64,000 nt of DNA, taken from assembly GCF_943181405.1 (NCBI RefSeq), contig NZ_CALPBY010000007.1, positions 248,001 to 312,000 of the forward strand, given 5' to 3'. The notes under the pieces were generated by a model, which worked only from the letters and a program-made list of their open reading frames with translations, was not told where the DNA came from and made no database searches. Positions 1 through 9,098 of the stretch are shown piece by piece. The position numbers and the translations under genes are program-made. This DNA is from Cellulosimicrobium sp. Marseille-Q4280 (GTDB taxonomy: Bacteria; Actinomycetota; Actinomycetes; Actinomycetales; Cellulomonadaceae). The number at the start of each line of letters is the position of its first letter. The stretch's first letter is position 1.

Positions 1-1224
1 GGCGCGCCGCTCCAGGCCCACGTCACGAACCTCGACGCGTCGCCGTTCCTGGGGCGCCTCGCGCTGCTGCGCGTCTTCAACGGGACCCTGCGCAAGGGCC
101 AGGTCGTCGCGTGGGCGCGCCACGACGGCACGATGCAGAACGTCAAGATCACCGAGCTGCTCGAGACCAAGGCGCTCGACCGCGTGCCCACCGACTCCGC
201 CGCTCCCGGTGACATCGTCGCCGTCGCGGGCATCGCCGACATCACGATCGGCGAGACGCTCACCGACCCCGACGACCCGCGCCCCCTGCCGCTCATCACG
301 GTCGACGACCCGGCGATCTCGATGACCGTCGGGATCAACACGTCGCCGCTCGCGGGCAAGGGCGGCAAGGGCCACAAGGTCACCGCGCGCCAGGTCAAGG
401 ACCGCCTCGACTCGGAGCTCGTCGGCAACGTCTCGCTGCGCGTCCTGCCGACCGACCGCCCCGACGCCTGGGAGGTCCAGGGCCGCGGCGAGCTCGCGCT
501 CGCGATCCTCGTCGAGCAGATGCGTCGCGAGGGCTTCGAGCTCACCGTCGGCAAGCCGCAGGTCGTCACGCGCACGATCGACGGCAAGACGCACGAGCCG
601 ATGGAGCGCATGACGATCGACGTCCCGGAGGAGTACCTCGGCGCCGTCACGCAGCTCATGGCGCAGCGCAAGGGCCGCATGGAGACCATGTCGAACCACG
701 GCACCGGCTGGATCCGCATGGAGTTCATGGTCCCCGCGCGCGGGCTCATCGGGTTCCGCACGCGCTTCCTCACGGAGACGCGCGGCACCGGCATCGCGTC
801 GTCCATCTCCGAGGGCTACGAGCCGTGGGCGGGCCCCATCGAGACCCGCACGACCGGCTCGCTCGTCGCGGACCGCGCCGGCAAGGTCACGCCGTTCGCC
901 ATGATCAACCTCCAGGAGCGCGGCTCGTTCTTCGTCGACCCCACGCAGGAGGTCTACGAGGGCATGATCGTCGGCGAGAACTCGCGCAACGAGGACATGG
1001 ACGTGAACATCACCAAGGAGAAGAAGCTCACGAACATGCGGTCCTCGACGGCCGACAACTTCGAGAACCTCATCCCGCCGCGCCACCTCACGCTCGAGGA
1101 GTCGCTCGAGTTCGCGCGCGAGGACGAGTGCGTCGAGGTCACCCCCGAGGTCGTGCGCATCCGCAAGGTCCTGCTCGACCAGACCGAGCGCGCCCGCGCG
1201 ACGTCGCGGGCCAAGCGCGCCTGA
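1..1224 (+). CDS. typA: TypA/BipA ribosome-associated GTPase, C-terminal part (5' end outside window)
   Basis: The reading frame is open from base 1, so only the last 407 codons are present and the N-terminal G domain lies outside. What remains starts in the translation-factor beta-barrel domain (LGRLALLRVFNGTLRKGQ). It continues through the EF-G domain III/V-like regions (GRGELALAILVEQMRREGFEL; MERMTIDVPEEYLGAV) and ends in the TypA-specific C-terminal domain (GMIVGENSRNEDMDVN). TypA is a translational GTPase of the EF-G/LepA family that binds the ribosome and supports growth under stress or at low temperature. The 8-bp gap to mshB suggests co-transcription, as in other actinobacteria. Family assignment is secure. 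Confidence 0.97.
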   Translation, partial: GAPLQAHVTNLDASPFLGRLALLRVFNGTLRKGQVVAWARHDGTMQNVKITELLETKALDRVPTDSAAPGDIVAVAGIADITIGETLTDPDDPRPLPLITVDDPAISMTVGINTSPLAGKGGKGHKVTARQVKDRLDSELVGNVSLRVLPTDRPDAWEVQGRGELALAILVEQMRREGFELTVGKPQVVTRTIDGKTHEPMERMTIDVPEEYLGAVTQLMAQRKGRMETMSNHGTGWIRMEFMVPARGLIGFRTRFLTETRGTGIASSISEGYEPWAGPIETRTTGSLVADRAGKVTPFAMINLQERGSFFVDPTQEVYEGMIVGENSRNEDMDVNITKEKKLTNMRSSTADNFENLIPPRHLTLEESLEFAREDECVEVTPEVVRIRKVLLDQTERARATSRAKRA

Positions 1225-1232
1225 CCCCTCGC

Positions 1233-2333
1233 GTGGTCGACCCCGTCGCCCGTCCCGCCGTCGTGCCCGCCGGCACCGTCCCGGTCGTGCCCGACGGCGG
1301 GCTGCTCGCCGTCCACGCGCACCCGGACGACGAGACGCTCGCGACCGGCGCGCTCCTCGCCACCTGGGCGGCGGCGGGGGAGCGCGTCACCGTCGTGACG
1401 TGCACGCGCGGTGAGCGCGGCGAGGTCATCGACACCGCGGCGCACCCGACGGGCGTGGGGCACCTCGAGGGTGACGGGCCGGCGCTCGCGGCCCACCGCG
1501 AGGGCGAGCTCACCCGTGCGCTCGCCGCGCTGGGAGTCACCGACCACGCCTTCCTGGACACGGTGGCTCCGCTCGCGCCGGGTCCGGGCGCCGGCAGCGA
1601 GGTGCCGGACGGCGCCCCCGCGGCCCGGTACACCGACTCCGGCATGGCCTGGGCGGCCCCGGGCATCGCGCGCGCGACGGCGGAGGCCGAGCTCCCCGAG
1701 GGAGCGTTCGTCGGCGTCCCGCTCGACGAGGCGGCGTCACGCCTCGCCGCCGTGGTGCGGGCGCGGCGACCGGCCGTCGTCGTGACGTACGAGGCGGGCG
1801 GGGGCTACGGGCACCCGGACCACGTGCGCGCGCACGAGGTCACGGTCCGCGCGCTCGAGCTCCTCGCCGCCGCGGGCGAGGAGACGCCCGAGCTCTGGAC
1901 CGCCGTCGTGCCCGCCGCGCTGCTGCGGTCCGCGCGGCGTGCGCTCGACGCGCGGCACGAGGTCCGGACGCTGCTCGACCGCGTCGACGGGCTCACCCTG
2001 CCCGACCCGGCCGCGCCCCTCCCGTCCGTCGCCCTGCCCGAGGAGCCTCCCGGTCCCGGCGAGCCGCGCGCGCGTTGCGACGGGCCCTCGGTCCTTGCGC
2101 TCCGCTCCGTCCCGGTCGTGCCGGTCCTCGCCGCGGTGCTCGGCGCCCTGCGCGCGCACGCGACGCAGGTGCAGCACGTCGGGGCGGCGTCGTCCGGCAC
2201 CTCGGACGTGCCGCTCGCCGGCTGGTACGCCCTGAGCAACGACGTGCTCGCGCCCCTGCCTTCACACGAGTTCTACGCCGCCTCCCGCGCCGCTCTCCCG
2301 GGTCCTCGGGATTCCGGCGCGCGCGGACAGTAG
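1233..2333 (+). CDS. mshB: N-acetyl-GlcN-inositol deacetylase MshB (mycothiol biosynthesis), PIG-L/LmbE family
   Basis: Zinc-dependent deacetylase of the PIG-L family. In mycothiol synthesis MshB removes acetate from GlcNAc-Ins to give GlcN-Ins, the substrate for cysteine ligation by MshC. The hallmark AHPDDE motif (His30, Asp33) and a second HPDH motif near residue 194 supply the metal ligands and catalytic base. The protein is about 366 aa, longer than the roughly 300-aa mycobacterial enzyme. The extra length is mostly a proline/arginine-rich stretch around residues 245-290. The GTG at 1233 is the first start after typA; no clear ribosome binding site precedes it. The neighbouring membrane protein and downstream fdxA/dapC echo the Rv1170-Rv1178 order, which favours MshB over the paralogue Mca. 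Confidence 0.85.
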   Translation: MVDPVARPAVVPAGTVPVVPDGGLLAVHAHPDDETLATGALLATWAAAGERVTVVTCTRGERGEVIDTAAHPTGVGHLEGDGPALAAHREGELTRALAALGVTDHAFLDTVAPLAPGPGAGSEVPDGAPAARYTDSGMAWAAPGIARATAEAELPEGAFVGVPLDEAASRLAAVVRARRPAVVVTYEAGGGYGHPDHVRAHEVTVRALELLAAAGEETPELWTAVVPAALLRSARRALDARHEVRTLLDRVDGLTLPDPAAPLPSVALPEEPPGPGEPRARCDGPSVLALRSVPVVPVLAAVLGALRAHATQVQHVGAASSGTSDVPLAGWYALSNDVLAPLPSHEFYAASRAALPGPRDSGARGQ

Positions 2334-2336
2334 CCT
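2331..2336 (+). promoter_or_regulatory. -10 hexamer TAGCCT of a probable leaderless promoter, made from the mshB stop codon
   Basis: TAGCCT begins with the TAG stop of mshB and ends 6 nt before the GTG at 2343. The spacing fits an actinobacterial leaderless transcript starting at the GTG. There is no ribosome binding site between. No convincing -35 was identified. Confidence 0.5.
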
Positions 2337-2342
2337 CTCCCT

Positions 2343-2768
2343 GTGGAAACCAGCACCGGACGTCTCGTGGGTCGTGGGGCGGCGTGCGCGCTGATCGGGG
2401 CGATCGTCGCTCTCGTCGGCACGGTCGCGCACCGCGCACCCGTCGTCGACCTGCCGGCGCTGCACCTCGGGCTCGTCCTCGCGCTCCTGGCCGTCCTCGC
2501 GGCGGGCGTGCTCTCGCGAGCCTGGGGTGGCTACGCCGGCCTTCTCGGCTACGGGATCGGCTGGGTCGTCGTCGTGCAGCTCCTCTCGCTCTCGGGGCCG
2601 GGGGGTGACGTCCTCGTCCCCAGCCAGGTCGTCGGGTACGTCTGGATCTACGGCGGACTGCTGGTCGTCGCGCTCGCCGCGTTCCTCCCGCGCTCGTGGT
2701 TCAGCGAGCGGCCCGTCCGGGTCGCGCTCCACGAGCGTCAGGTCGGGCAGAGCGGACATCAGGTGTAG
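2343..2768 (+). CDS. small four-helix integral membrane protein of unknown function
   Basis: 141 aa with about four hydrophobic segments: residues ~10-30, ~38-58, ~62-82 and ~96-116. They are joined by short loops and followed by a short basic cytoplasmic tail. No enzymatic motif is visible. A small membrane protein in this place, directly after mshB, also occurs in mycobacteria (Rv1171). The position is therefore conserved although the function is unknown. The GTG at 2343 is preceded by a TAGCCT -10 element and lacks a ribosome binding site, so it is probably translated from a leaderless mRNA. Confidence 0.75.
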   Translation: METSTGRLVGRGAACALIGAIVALVGTVAHRAPVVDLPALHLGLVLALLAVLAAGVLSRAWGGYAGLLGYGIGWVVVVQLLSLSGPGGDVLVPSQVVGYVWIYGGLLVVALAAFLPRSWFSERPVRVALHERQVGQSGHQV

Positions 2769-2779
2769 ATCCGCCCCGA

Positions 2780-2785
2780 TAGAAT
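2780..2785 (+). promoter_or_regulatory. probable -10 element TAGAAT for the VanW-family gene
   Basis: TAGAAT is the best -10 match in the 89-bp gap before the gene at 2858. It is followed by a small GC hairpin (about 2790-2807, arms GGTGCGG/CCGCACC) at or just after the expected transcription start. No good -35 is visible. Confidence 0.4.
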
Positions 2786-2857
2786 CCCCGGTGCGGGCCA
2801 CCGCACCCCTCGTCGTCATGCGCGCCTCGGCGCGCCCTCGCGTCACGGAGACAGTGG

Positions 2858-5785
2858 ATGGGTCAGCCGACCGATCGAGACGAAGTTCTCGGCACGCCTC
2901 AGGACTCCTCACCGGTGCCCCCGGCGGGCGAGCCGTCGACCCCCGCCGACCCGGCGGTGGACGGCACTCCCGAAGCTCCGGCCGACGCGGCCGGACGGGG
3001 CACCCAGGCGCCGGCGGAGACCGACGACGCCCCGACGGAGGGCGCTCAGGCCGCCCCGCAGCCCCACGAGGTCGCGGAGACCGGGGACGGGTCCGGGGAG
3101 AGCCCGGTCGAGGGCGTGCACGACGGCGCGCCGGCCGTGACCGCTGAGGAGGGCCAGGCCACGCCGACGTCGGAGGGCGAGGAGCCGGGCGTCGACGCAC
3201 CCGGGACGCCGGGCGCCGGGGCAGCCGAGGACCCGGACGACGACACGCCCTACGTGCCGCTCGTCTTCGCCTTCGACCCCGACGTCTCTGCCGTCGTCCG
3301 CTCCGCCGACGAGGGCGCGGACCCCGAGCGACCCGTCGCCGGGAGCACCGGGCCGGAGGAGGCAGGCGACGCACCTGCGAGCGCCGCGGAGCCGAGCCCC
3401 TCGGTCGAGCCGACCGCACCTGCCGAGCCGACCGCACCTGACGAGCCGACGCCGACCGCGCCGGCCCCCGCCGCAGCGTCTGCCGTCGGTGTGAGCGAGA
3501 CCGAGCCGGGCGTGGCCGTTCCCGTCGTCGGCTCGGGCACGTCTACGGAGGCACAGCCCGAGACCGCCGAGCCGGGGCTCCGCGAGACCGTCCCGGCGGC
3601 GCCTGCGCCTGCTGCGGCCGCTTCTGCGGAGTCCGCTCCTGCCGATCCCGGTCCGGCTGAGACCGCGCCGACCGACATCGCGCCGGCCGAGACCGCGCCG
3701 GCCGGGACCGCGCCGACCGAGACCGCGCCGACCGAGACCGCGCCGACCGACATCGCACCGGCCGAGACCGCGCCGGCCGAGACCGTGCCGGCCGAGGAGG
3801 CAGCCGCCGGCGAGGTGGCGCCGACCGACGCCGCGCCGTCGGACACCGAGGTCCTGGACCGGGTTGTCGCCCCGGTCGCCGCCGTTCCCGTCGCCGCCGT
3901 CCCGGCCGCCGCTCCGGAGCGGACCGAGGTCATCCCCGCCGTCGCGCCGTGGGAGCGGCCCGCCCCGGTGCGCGTCTCCGCCCGGTCGGCCGCCACACCC
4001 GCCGCCTCGCACGCTGCGCCGGCCGAGCCTGTCGCAGCCACCGCGGTCGGTGCGTTCCCGCCGGTCCCGCCCGACGAGGAGCGCGTGACGTCGCCGTTCG
4101 ACGGCTTCGACGAGGACGGCCCGCGCCGAGGGTGGGTCCGGGGCCTGATGTGGACCGGCATCGGAGTGCTCGTGCTCGGAGGCCTGTACACCGGCGCCCA
4201 GTGGTACTTCTCGGACAAGGTCCCGAGCGGCACGACCGTCGCCGGGGTGGACGTCGGCGGGAAGACGCGGACCGCGGCTCAGGACGAGCTCGAGGCCGCT
4301 CTCGGCCCGCGCGCCGCGGAGCCCGTGACGCTCGTGGCCGGGGACGCCACGACGACGCTCGACCCGGCGGCCTCCGGGCTCGCGTTCGACGCCGAGGCGA
4401 CGGCGGAGGAGCTCACCGCGTTCTCGATGAACCCCGTGCGCCTGTGGGAGCACCTGGTCGGGGGCGAGGCGAAGCCGCCGGTCGTGACGGTCGACGAGGC
4501 CGCGCTCGACGCGCAGGTCGAGGCGCTGCGCGGCGGTCTCGACGTCGCGCCGGTCGACGGGACCGTCCAGTTCGTCGACGGCGCCCCGACCGCCACCCCG
4601 GCCACCGACGGCGCGTCCGTCGTCATGGACTCCGCGGTGGACGCGATCGCGACCGGCTGGCTCGTCACCGACGGCCCGATCGAGCTCGCGACGGAGCCGG
4701 TCGCTCCGGAGATCACCCAGGAGGAGACGGACGCGGCGCTCGCCGAGGCGCAGAAGGTCGTCTCCGCCCCGGTCGTCGTGACCGTGGGCGACCAGTCGCC
4801 CGAGCTGCCCGCGGAGACGCTCGCCGCGACCGCGTCCTACGCGGCCGCCGACGGCGCGCTCGCCCTGACGTTCGACGGCACCGCGCTCGTGCAGGCGGTC
4901 GTCGACCGCACGAACGACCTGCTCACCGTCCCGGACGACGCGCACTTCGTCTTCTCGAACGGGGTCCCGGTCATCGAGGGCGGCGCGCCGGGCACGACCA
5001 TCGACCCGGCGGCCATCGCGACCGCGGTCACGACCGCCGCGACCGGCGACGACCGGACCGCTCCGGTGGAGCTCGTCGAGAGCGACCCCGCGCAGTCCGT
5101 CGCCGCGCTCGAGGCGCTCGGGGTCAAGGAGAAGGTCTCGGAGTTCTCGACGCCGCTGACGAGCGAGCCCGTGCGCACGGAGAACCTGCGCGTCGGGGCG
5201 AGCAAGGTCAACGGCACGCTCGTCCTGCCCGGGGAGACGTTCTCCCTCACCGAGGCGCTGTCCCCGATCACGGCCGCCGGCGGCTACCGCTCGGCCGGCA
5301 TCGTGCAGGACGGCAAGCACATCGAGGGTGTCGGTGGCGGCCTGTCGCAGATGGCGACGACGACCTACAACGCGGGCTTCTTCGCCGGTCTCGAGGACGT
5401 CGAGCACCGTCAGCACAGCTACTGGTTCACGCGCTACCCGGCGGGCCGCGAGGCGACGATCTTCGTCGGGTCGCTCGACATGCGGTTCAAGAACGACACC
5501 CCCTACGGCGTGCTCATGCAGTCGTGGGTCGGCGGCGGCGAGCTGCACGTCGCGATCTGGAGCACGAAGCACTTCGAGGTCGAGACCACGGCGAGCCAGA
5601 AGTCGAACGTCGTCCAGCCGACGACCGTGACCCACACGGGCGCGGACTGCGTGCCGCAGGCCGCGGGCAACCCCGGGTTCTCGATCACGAACTACCGCAA
5701 GGTCTACCTGGACGGCGAGCTCGTCAAGGACGAGGCGGACCGGTGGACCTACAAGCCGGACAACCAGGTGGTCTGCGCTCCCTGA
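2858..5785 (+). CDS. VanW-family cell-wall protein with long acidic Pro/Ala-rich cytoplasmic region and one membrane anchor
   Basis: 975 aa. Residues 1-425 are low-complexity, rich in Pro, Ala, Glu and Thr, and include a nine-unit pentapeptide repeat (ETAPx/TDIAP type). A single hydrophobic segment lies at about 427-450 ([20 protein letters not shown]), preceded by Arg residues, so the rest is outside. Residues ~455-770 contain two YoaR-like putative peptidoglycan-binding repeats ([13 protein letters not shown]..., [17 protein letters not shown]). The VanW domain follows at ~776-890, with [29 protein letters not shown] and the HSYWFTRYP strand. Two Cys near the C-terminus could form a disulfide. 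The family's biochemical role is unsettled, although it is wall-linked. ATG 2858 has GGAG upstream. The single-anchor topology is inferred. Confidence 0.88.
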   Translation: MGQPTDRDEVLGTPQDSSPVPPAGEPSTPADPAVDGTPEAPADAAGRGTQAPAETDDAPTEGAQAAPQPHEVAETGDGSGESPVEGVHDGAPAVTAEEGQATPTSEGEEPGVDAPGTPGAGAAEDPDDDTPYVPLVFAFDPDVSAVVRSADEGADPERPVAGSTGPEEAGDAPASAAEPSPSVEPTAPAEPTAPDEPTPTAPAPAAASAVGVSETEPGVAVPVVGSGTSTEAQPETAEPGLRETVPAAPAPAAAASAESAPADPGPAETAPTDIAPAETAPAGTAPTETAPTETAPTDIAPAETAPAETVPAEEAAAGEVAPTDAAPSDTEVLDRVVAPVAAVPVAAVPAAAPERTEVIPAVAPWERPAPVRVSARSAATPAASHAAPAEPVAATAVGAFPPVPPDEERVTSPFDGFDEDGPRRGWVRGLMWTGIGVLVLGGLYTGAQWYFSDKVPSGTTVAGVDVGGKTRTAAQDELEAALGPRAAEPVTLVAGDATTTLDPAASGLAFDAEATAEELTAFSMNPVRLWEHLVGGEAKPPVVTVDEAALDAQVEALRGGLDVAPVDGTVQFVDGAPTATPATDGASVVMDSAVDAIATGWLVTDGPIELATEPVAPEITQEETDAALAEAQKVVSAPVVVTVGDQSPELPAETLAATASYAAADGALALTFDGTALVQAVVDRTNDLLTVPDDAHFVFSNGVPVIEGGAPGTTIDPAAIATAVTTAATGDDRTAPVELVESDPAQSVAALEALGVKEKVSEFSTPLTSEPVRTENLRVGASKVNGTLVLPGETFSLTEALSPITAAGGYRSAGIVQDGKHIEGVGGGLSQMATTTYNAGFFAGLEDVEHRQHSYWFTRYPAGREATIFVGSLDMRFKNDTPYGVLMQSWVGGGELHVAIWSTKHFEVETTASQKSNVVQPTTVTHTGADCVPQAAGNPGFSITNYRKVYLDGELVKDEADRWTYKPDNQVVCAP
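3656..3790 (+). repeat. 15-bp tandem repeat coding for nine (A/T)(E/D/G)(T/I)AP-type pentapeptides
   Basis: Nine in-frame 15-bp units encode [40 protein letters not shown] and AETVP within the disordered region of the VanW-family protein. Units are near identical at DNA level (gagaccgcgccgacc type), so slippage length variation is expected. Confidence 0.85.
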
Positions 5786-5810
5786 GCGCACCACCGGACG
5801 AGGAGTGCGC

Positions 5811-6776
5811 ATGCTCGGACGCAGCGAACGGGAGTCGGGACCGCAGGCGCTGCTCGCCGCGACGGCGGCGGGCTGGGGTGCGGACGGCGACGACAGCGGG
5901 CGCTCGGAGCCCGACGCGCTGCTCGACCTCGGCTCGACGACCGCGACCCTGTCGACCGTCGCGAGCATCGACGGGCTGTCCGCGGTCGTGCACCTCGGGC
6001 ACCCTGCGCAGCCGTCGCACGAGCTCGAGCGCGCCCTGCTCTCGGCGCCGCCCTCTCTCGTCCTCTCGGCGGCGGTGGCCGTGCCCGCCCAGTGGGTGTG
6101 GGTCGGCCGGTCGGCGAGCGCGCAGGACGCCTCGGGGCCGGTCGTGGTCGACGAGGCGGGGATGCGCGACCGGCGCCACGTGCTGCGGACGATGGGCATG
6201 AGCCCTCGGCTCGTCCCGACGCGCACGTCGCTCGAGGAGCGGGTCGCCCTGGCAGGGTCCGACGGCACGCTCGTCGTCGAGCGCTCCGTCGCGACGGCCG
6301 CGCTCGCGCCGCTCGGGTTCGGCGAGCTCCCCGGGAGCGAGGCGCTGTCCCAGGGCGCGCCCGTCTGGTACGGACTGCTCGAGTCGCGCGAGTCGGCGCC
6401 GCGCGCCGCGGGCGCGGCCCAGGTCTGGCTCGCCTTCGGCCCGCGCGACGACCACCGCGGGTCGTTGCAGCAGACCCTCGGCCTCGTCGCGGACGCCGGG
6501 ATCGACCTGCAGCACGTGCGCAGCCACCGCTCGCAGGCCGGGCCGCACATCTTCTTCTCCGCGTTCTCGTGCCCGGACGCCGACGTCCTCGACCGGCTCC
6601 TGGCGGACTTCGATGACCGCGGCGTCGCGCACCGGCTCCTCGCCGTGCTCCCGGGTCAGGAGTTCGTCCCGGGGCCGGACGCCCTGGCGCCGCGCTGGTC
6701 GGCCGTCGGACCCCTGTCGCGGCCGGCCGACGCGCCGGCGGCAGAGCCCGATCTGCCCCACCTGCGGCCGGCGTGA
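5811..6776 (+). CDS. degenerate prephenate-dehydratase-like protein with C-terminal ACT-like domain (probable non-catalytic PheA paralogue)
   Basis: 321 aa, overlapping the true pheA by 4 bp. It follows the PheA fold order. The N-terminal [14 protein letters not shown] matches GPQGSFTHQAAAGWG of the next gene. Residues ~55-97 ([13 protein letters not shown]...[16 protein letters not shown]) align with RGVVAIENT...VVAVDEVVLDISFDAFV. Residues ~152-170 ([19 protein letters not shown]) match the ASxxAAELYGL segment, and ~205-275 resemble an ACT domain ([12 protein letters not shown]). The catalytic TRF motif, the IEN motif and the HPxxLAQC motif are all missing. It is therefore unlikely to be a dehydratase and could be a regulatory partner of PheA. 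ATG 5811 is preferred over GTG 5805 because GAGGAG sits 6 nt upstream. The homology is my reading of the pattern, not a search result. Confidence 0.6.
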   Translation: MLGRSERESGPQALLAATAAGWGADGDDSGRSEPDALLDLGSTTATLSTVASIDGLSAVVHLGHPAQPSHELERALLSAPPSLVLSAAVAVPAQWVWVGRSASAQDASGPVVVDEAGMRDRRHVLRTMGMSPRLVPTRTSLEERVALAGSDGTLVVERSVATAALAPLGFGELPGSEALSQGAPVWYGLLESRESAPRAAGAAQVWLAFGPRDDHRGSLQQTLGLVADAGIDLQHVRSHRSQAGPHIFFSAFSCPDADVLDRLLADFDDRGVAHRLLAVLPGQEFVPGPDALAPRWSAVGPLSRPADAPAAEPDLPHLRPA

Positions 6777-7720
6777 GCGGCGTCGGCTACCTCGGGCCGC
6801 AGGGGTCGTTCACGCACCAGGCGGCCGCGGGCTGGGGACGTGACCACGCCGACGACGCGCCGCTCGTCGCCCGCGGGTCGGTCGCCGACGTCTTCACCGC
6901 GGTGGCGGACGGGACCGACGCGCGCGGCGTCGTCGCGATCGAGAACACGGTCGAGGGCTACGTCGTCCCGTCGCTCGACGCGATCGTGGGCAGCGCCACC
7001 GTGGTCGCGGTGGACGAGGTCGTGCTCGACATCTCGTTCGACGCGTTCGTCCGCCCCGACCACGGCGCGCTCACCGAGGTGAGCGCGCACCCGCACGGGC
7101 TCGCCCAGTGCCAGGAGTTCGTGGTCCGCGAGGGTCTGCGCGCGGTGCCCGCGGCGTCGAACGCGGCGGCGTGCCGTGACGCGGGGGAGCACCAGGTCGC
7201 GCTCGGCCCGAGCATCTGCGGAGAGCTCTACGGACTGGACACGTACGCGCGCGCCGTCGAGGACTTCGCCGGCGCCCGCACGCGCTTCCTCGTGCTCGCG
7301 CAGCGCTCCGCCGCGCGCGACGTGCTGGCGCGCACGCGCGCGGGGCACGACGGCGCGTGGCGGACCATGCTCGCCGTGACGCCGGTCGTCACCGGCCCGG
7401 GCGTGCTCGCTCGGATCACCCGGTCGTTCGGCGCCCGGGGCGTGAACCTGTCCAGCCTCATCACCCGCCCGCTCAAGGCGGTGGCCGGGACCTACGTCTT
7501 CGTGCTCACCGTCGACGGCGCCCCGTGGGACGCGCCCGTGCGCTCGGTCCTCGAGGACCTGGTCGCCGCGGGTGACTCCCTCAAGACCCTGGGTGTCGTT
7601 CCGGCGCGCGGCGAGCTGGACGAGTCCGTTCACGCCGACGTCGACGCGGCGCACGTCCCGGTCGGGAGCGTCGGTGCCGGATCGTCGGCGGCAGCAGTCG
7701 AGAGCGGGCTGCTGTGGTGA
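6773..7720 (+). CDS. pheA: prephenate dehydratase
   Basis: Converts prephenate to phenylpyruvate, the committed step to phenylalanine. 315 aa, single-domain type with C-terminal ACT. It shows YLGPQGSFTHQAA at the start, VVAIENTVEGYV (~53-64), SAHPHGLAQCQEF (~104-116), the ELYGL segment and the catalytic TRF motif (Thr170-Phe172). The ACT domain (~197-275) contains GPGVLARI and GVNLSSLITRP. The usual ESRP phenylalanine-binding motif reads ITRP here (230-233), which may alter feedback inhibition. The GTG start overlaps the upstream stop (GTGA) and the 3' end overlaps tyrA, so the three genes form one operon. Confidence 0.95.
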   Translation: MSGVGYLGPQGSFTHQAAAGWGRDHADDAPLVARGSVADVFTAVADGTDARGVVAIENTVEGYVVPSLDAIVGSATVVAVDEVVLDISFDAFVRPDHGALTEVSAHPHGLAQCQEFVVREGLRAVPAASNAAACRDAGEHQVALGPSICGELYGLDTYARAVEDFAGARTRFLVLAQRSAARDVLARTRAGHDGAWRTMLAVTPVVTGPGVLARITRSFGARGVNLSSLITRPLKAVAGTYVFVLTVDGAPWDAPVRSVLEDLVAAGDSLKTLGVVPARGELDESVHADVDAAHVPVGSVGAGSSAAAVESGLLW

Positions 7721-8715
7721 CCGGCCGGGCTCCCGAGGACACGACACCACCGGGTTCGGTCGCGGTCGCCGGCCTGGGGCTCGTGGGCGGGTCGCTCGCG
7801 CGTCTCCTCCACGCGCGCGGCATCGCGGTCACCGGCTTCGACACGACGGCGTCGACGCGCGCGGCCGCTCGTGCGGAGGGCTTGCGCGTCGTGGACGACG
7901 TCGCGGAGCTGTGCGACCAGGAGCCGGACGTCCTCGTCCTCGCGGTTCCGCTGCGGGCGATGCGCGCCGTGACGACGGAGGTCGCGCGGCACGTGCAGGG
8001 CGCGACGGTGGTCACGGACGTGGGCAGCGTCAAGGGCGCGGTGCGCGACGCGGTCCGCGCAGCGGGCCTCGAGGCGCGCTACGTGGGTGCGCATCCGATG
8101 GCGGGCACGGAGCACTCCGGGTTCGACGCGTCGGACCCCGACCTGCTCGACGGCGCGTCCTGGGCGATGACGGTCGACCCGACGACGCGCGCCGACGCGT
8201 TCGCCGCCGTGCTGCGGCTCGTCACCGGCCCCCTGGGCGGCACGGTGCACGTCGTGACCGACGACGTGCACGACGAGTCGGCCGCCCTGATCAGCCACGT
8301 GCCGCACGTCCTCGCGACGGAGCTGCTCGGCGTCGTCGCCGACGCCCCCGTGCGCGACGTCGCCCTCGGCCTGGCGGCCGGCAGCTTCCGGGACGCGACG
8401 CGCGTGGGCCGTACGGACCCGCGCCGCACCGAGGCGATGGTGACCGAGAACGCGGCCTGGGTCGCGTCCGCGCTCCGGGTGGTGGTGCGCGACCTCGAGC
8501 GCCTCGTGCGCGCGCTCGAGTCGAACGCGCCCGTCGGGGAGTTCTTCGACCGCCCGGACCCGGTGCGCGCGCTCCTCGCGGAGCACGACATGGCGTCGAC
8601 GCCGGAGCGCGTGGTGCTCGACGAGGCGGGGGACTGGCGCGCCCGCCTCACCGCGCTCGGGGCGCAGGGGCGCGTGGCCGTCGGCGTGCAGGACGGCATC
8701 GTCGTCGTCCGCTGA
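7714..8715 (+). CDS. tyrA: prephenate/arogenate dehydrogenase (tyrosine biosynthesis)
   Basis: NAD(P)-dependent oxidative decarboxylation of prephenate or arogenate on the tyrosine branch. 333 aa. The N-terminal Rossmann fold carries GLGLVGGS (~24-31), followed by DVGSVKGAV (~104-112) and the substrate-binding HPMAGTEHSG block (~128-137). The helical C-terminal domain is present in full. The final ~60 residues (GARGRVAVGVQDG region) are short, so a complete ACT domain is not evident. The start is GTG 7714 or GTG 7717 (GTGA overlap with pheA); they differ by one residue. Co-factor and substrate preference cannot be read from sequence. Confidence 0.93.
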   Translation: MVTGRAPEDTTPPGSVAVAGLGLVGGSLARLLHARGIAVTGFDTTASTRAAARAEGLRVVDDVAELCDQEPDVLVLAVPLRAMRAVTTEVARHVQGATVVTDVGSVKGAVRDAVRAAGLEARYVGAHPMAGTEHSGFDASDPDLLDGASWAMTVDPTTRADAFAAVLRLVTGPLGGTVHVVTDDVHDESAALISHVPHVLATELLGVVADAPVRDVALGLAAGSFRDATRVGRTDPRRTEAMVTENAAWVASALRVVVRDLERLVRALESNAPVGEFFDRPDPVRALLAEHDMASTPERVVLDEAGDWRARLTALGAQGRVAVGVQDGIVVVR

Positions 8716-8774
8716 GGCGACGGATCCCGCCGCACCGGTGCGGCGGCGTCGGGGCCCGCGCGTCGCCCGCGTGC

Positions 8775-9098
8775 TCAGGCCGGTCGCCGCGGTGGACGCG
8801 GCGGCACGACCTTCCCCGCCACGATCTCGTCGAGCGGGACCACGACGAGGGGAGGGCCGGCATCGGCCGGTCCGTGGCCGCGGTGGGGCGGCCGACCGCC
8901 GCCGGCGTCCTCGCGCAGCGTGAGGGCCGCGTCGTCGCTGCCCACCACGACGCCGATGACGTCCGTCAGGGTCTTGTCGCTCGCGGCTGCCTCCGCCGCA
9001 CCCAGGCGGCGGCGGACGACGACCCGGGTGCCTGCCGGCCACGTGCGCCAGGGCGCTGCACCCGGCGCGTCGTCCGGTCGGCCCTGTTCGTGGGTCAT
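8775..9098 (-). CDS. small SH3-like domain protein resembling the N-terminal module of actinobacterial GNAT acetyltransferases
   Basis: 107 aa, divergent from fdxA. The pattern GTRVVVRRRL...LTDVIGVVVGSDDAALTLRE...LVVVPLDEIVAGKVVPPRP is a small beta-barrel. In many actinobacteria it forms the N-terminus of a GNAT acetyltransferase (Rv0428c type) encoded next to ferredoxin. Here it stands alone: the stop follows immediately after the barrel and no acetyltransferase domain is encoded downstream. ATG 9098 is chosen because homologous sequence begins shortly after it; upstream in-frame codons look non-coding. Function unknown. Confidence 0.65.
   Translation of the reverse strand: MTHEQGRPDDAPGAAPWRTWPAGTRVVVRRRLGAAEAAASDKTLTDVIGVVVGSDDAALTLREDAGGGRPPHRGHGPADAGPPLVVVPLDEIVAGKVVPPRPPRRPA

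Noticed and set aside
5805-5810. GTG at 5805 as start of the PheA-like gene
   Set aside because: It overlaps the GAGGAG ribosome binding site that is correctly spaced for ATG 5811.
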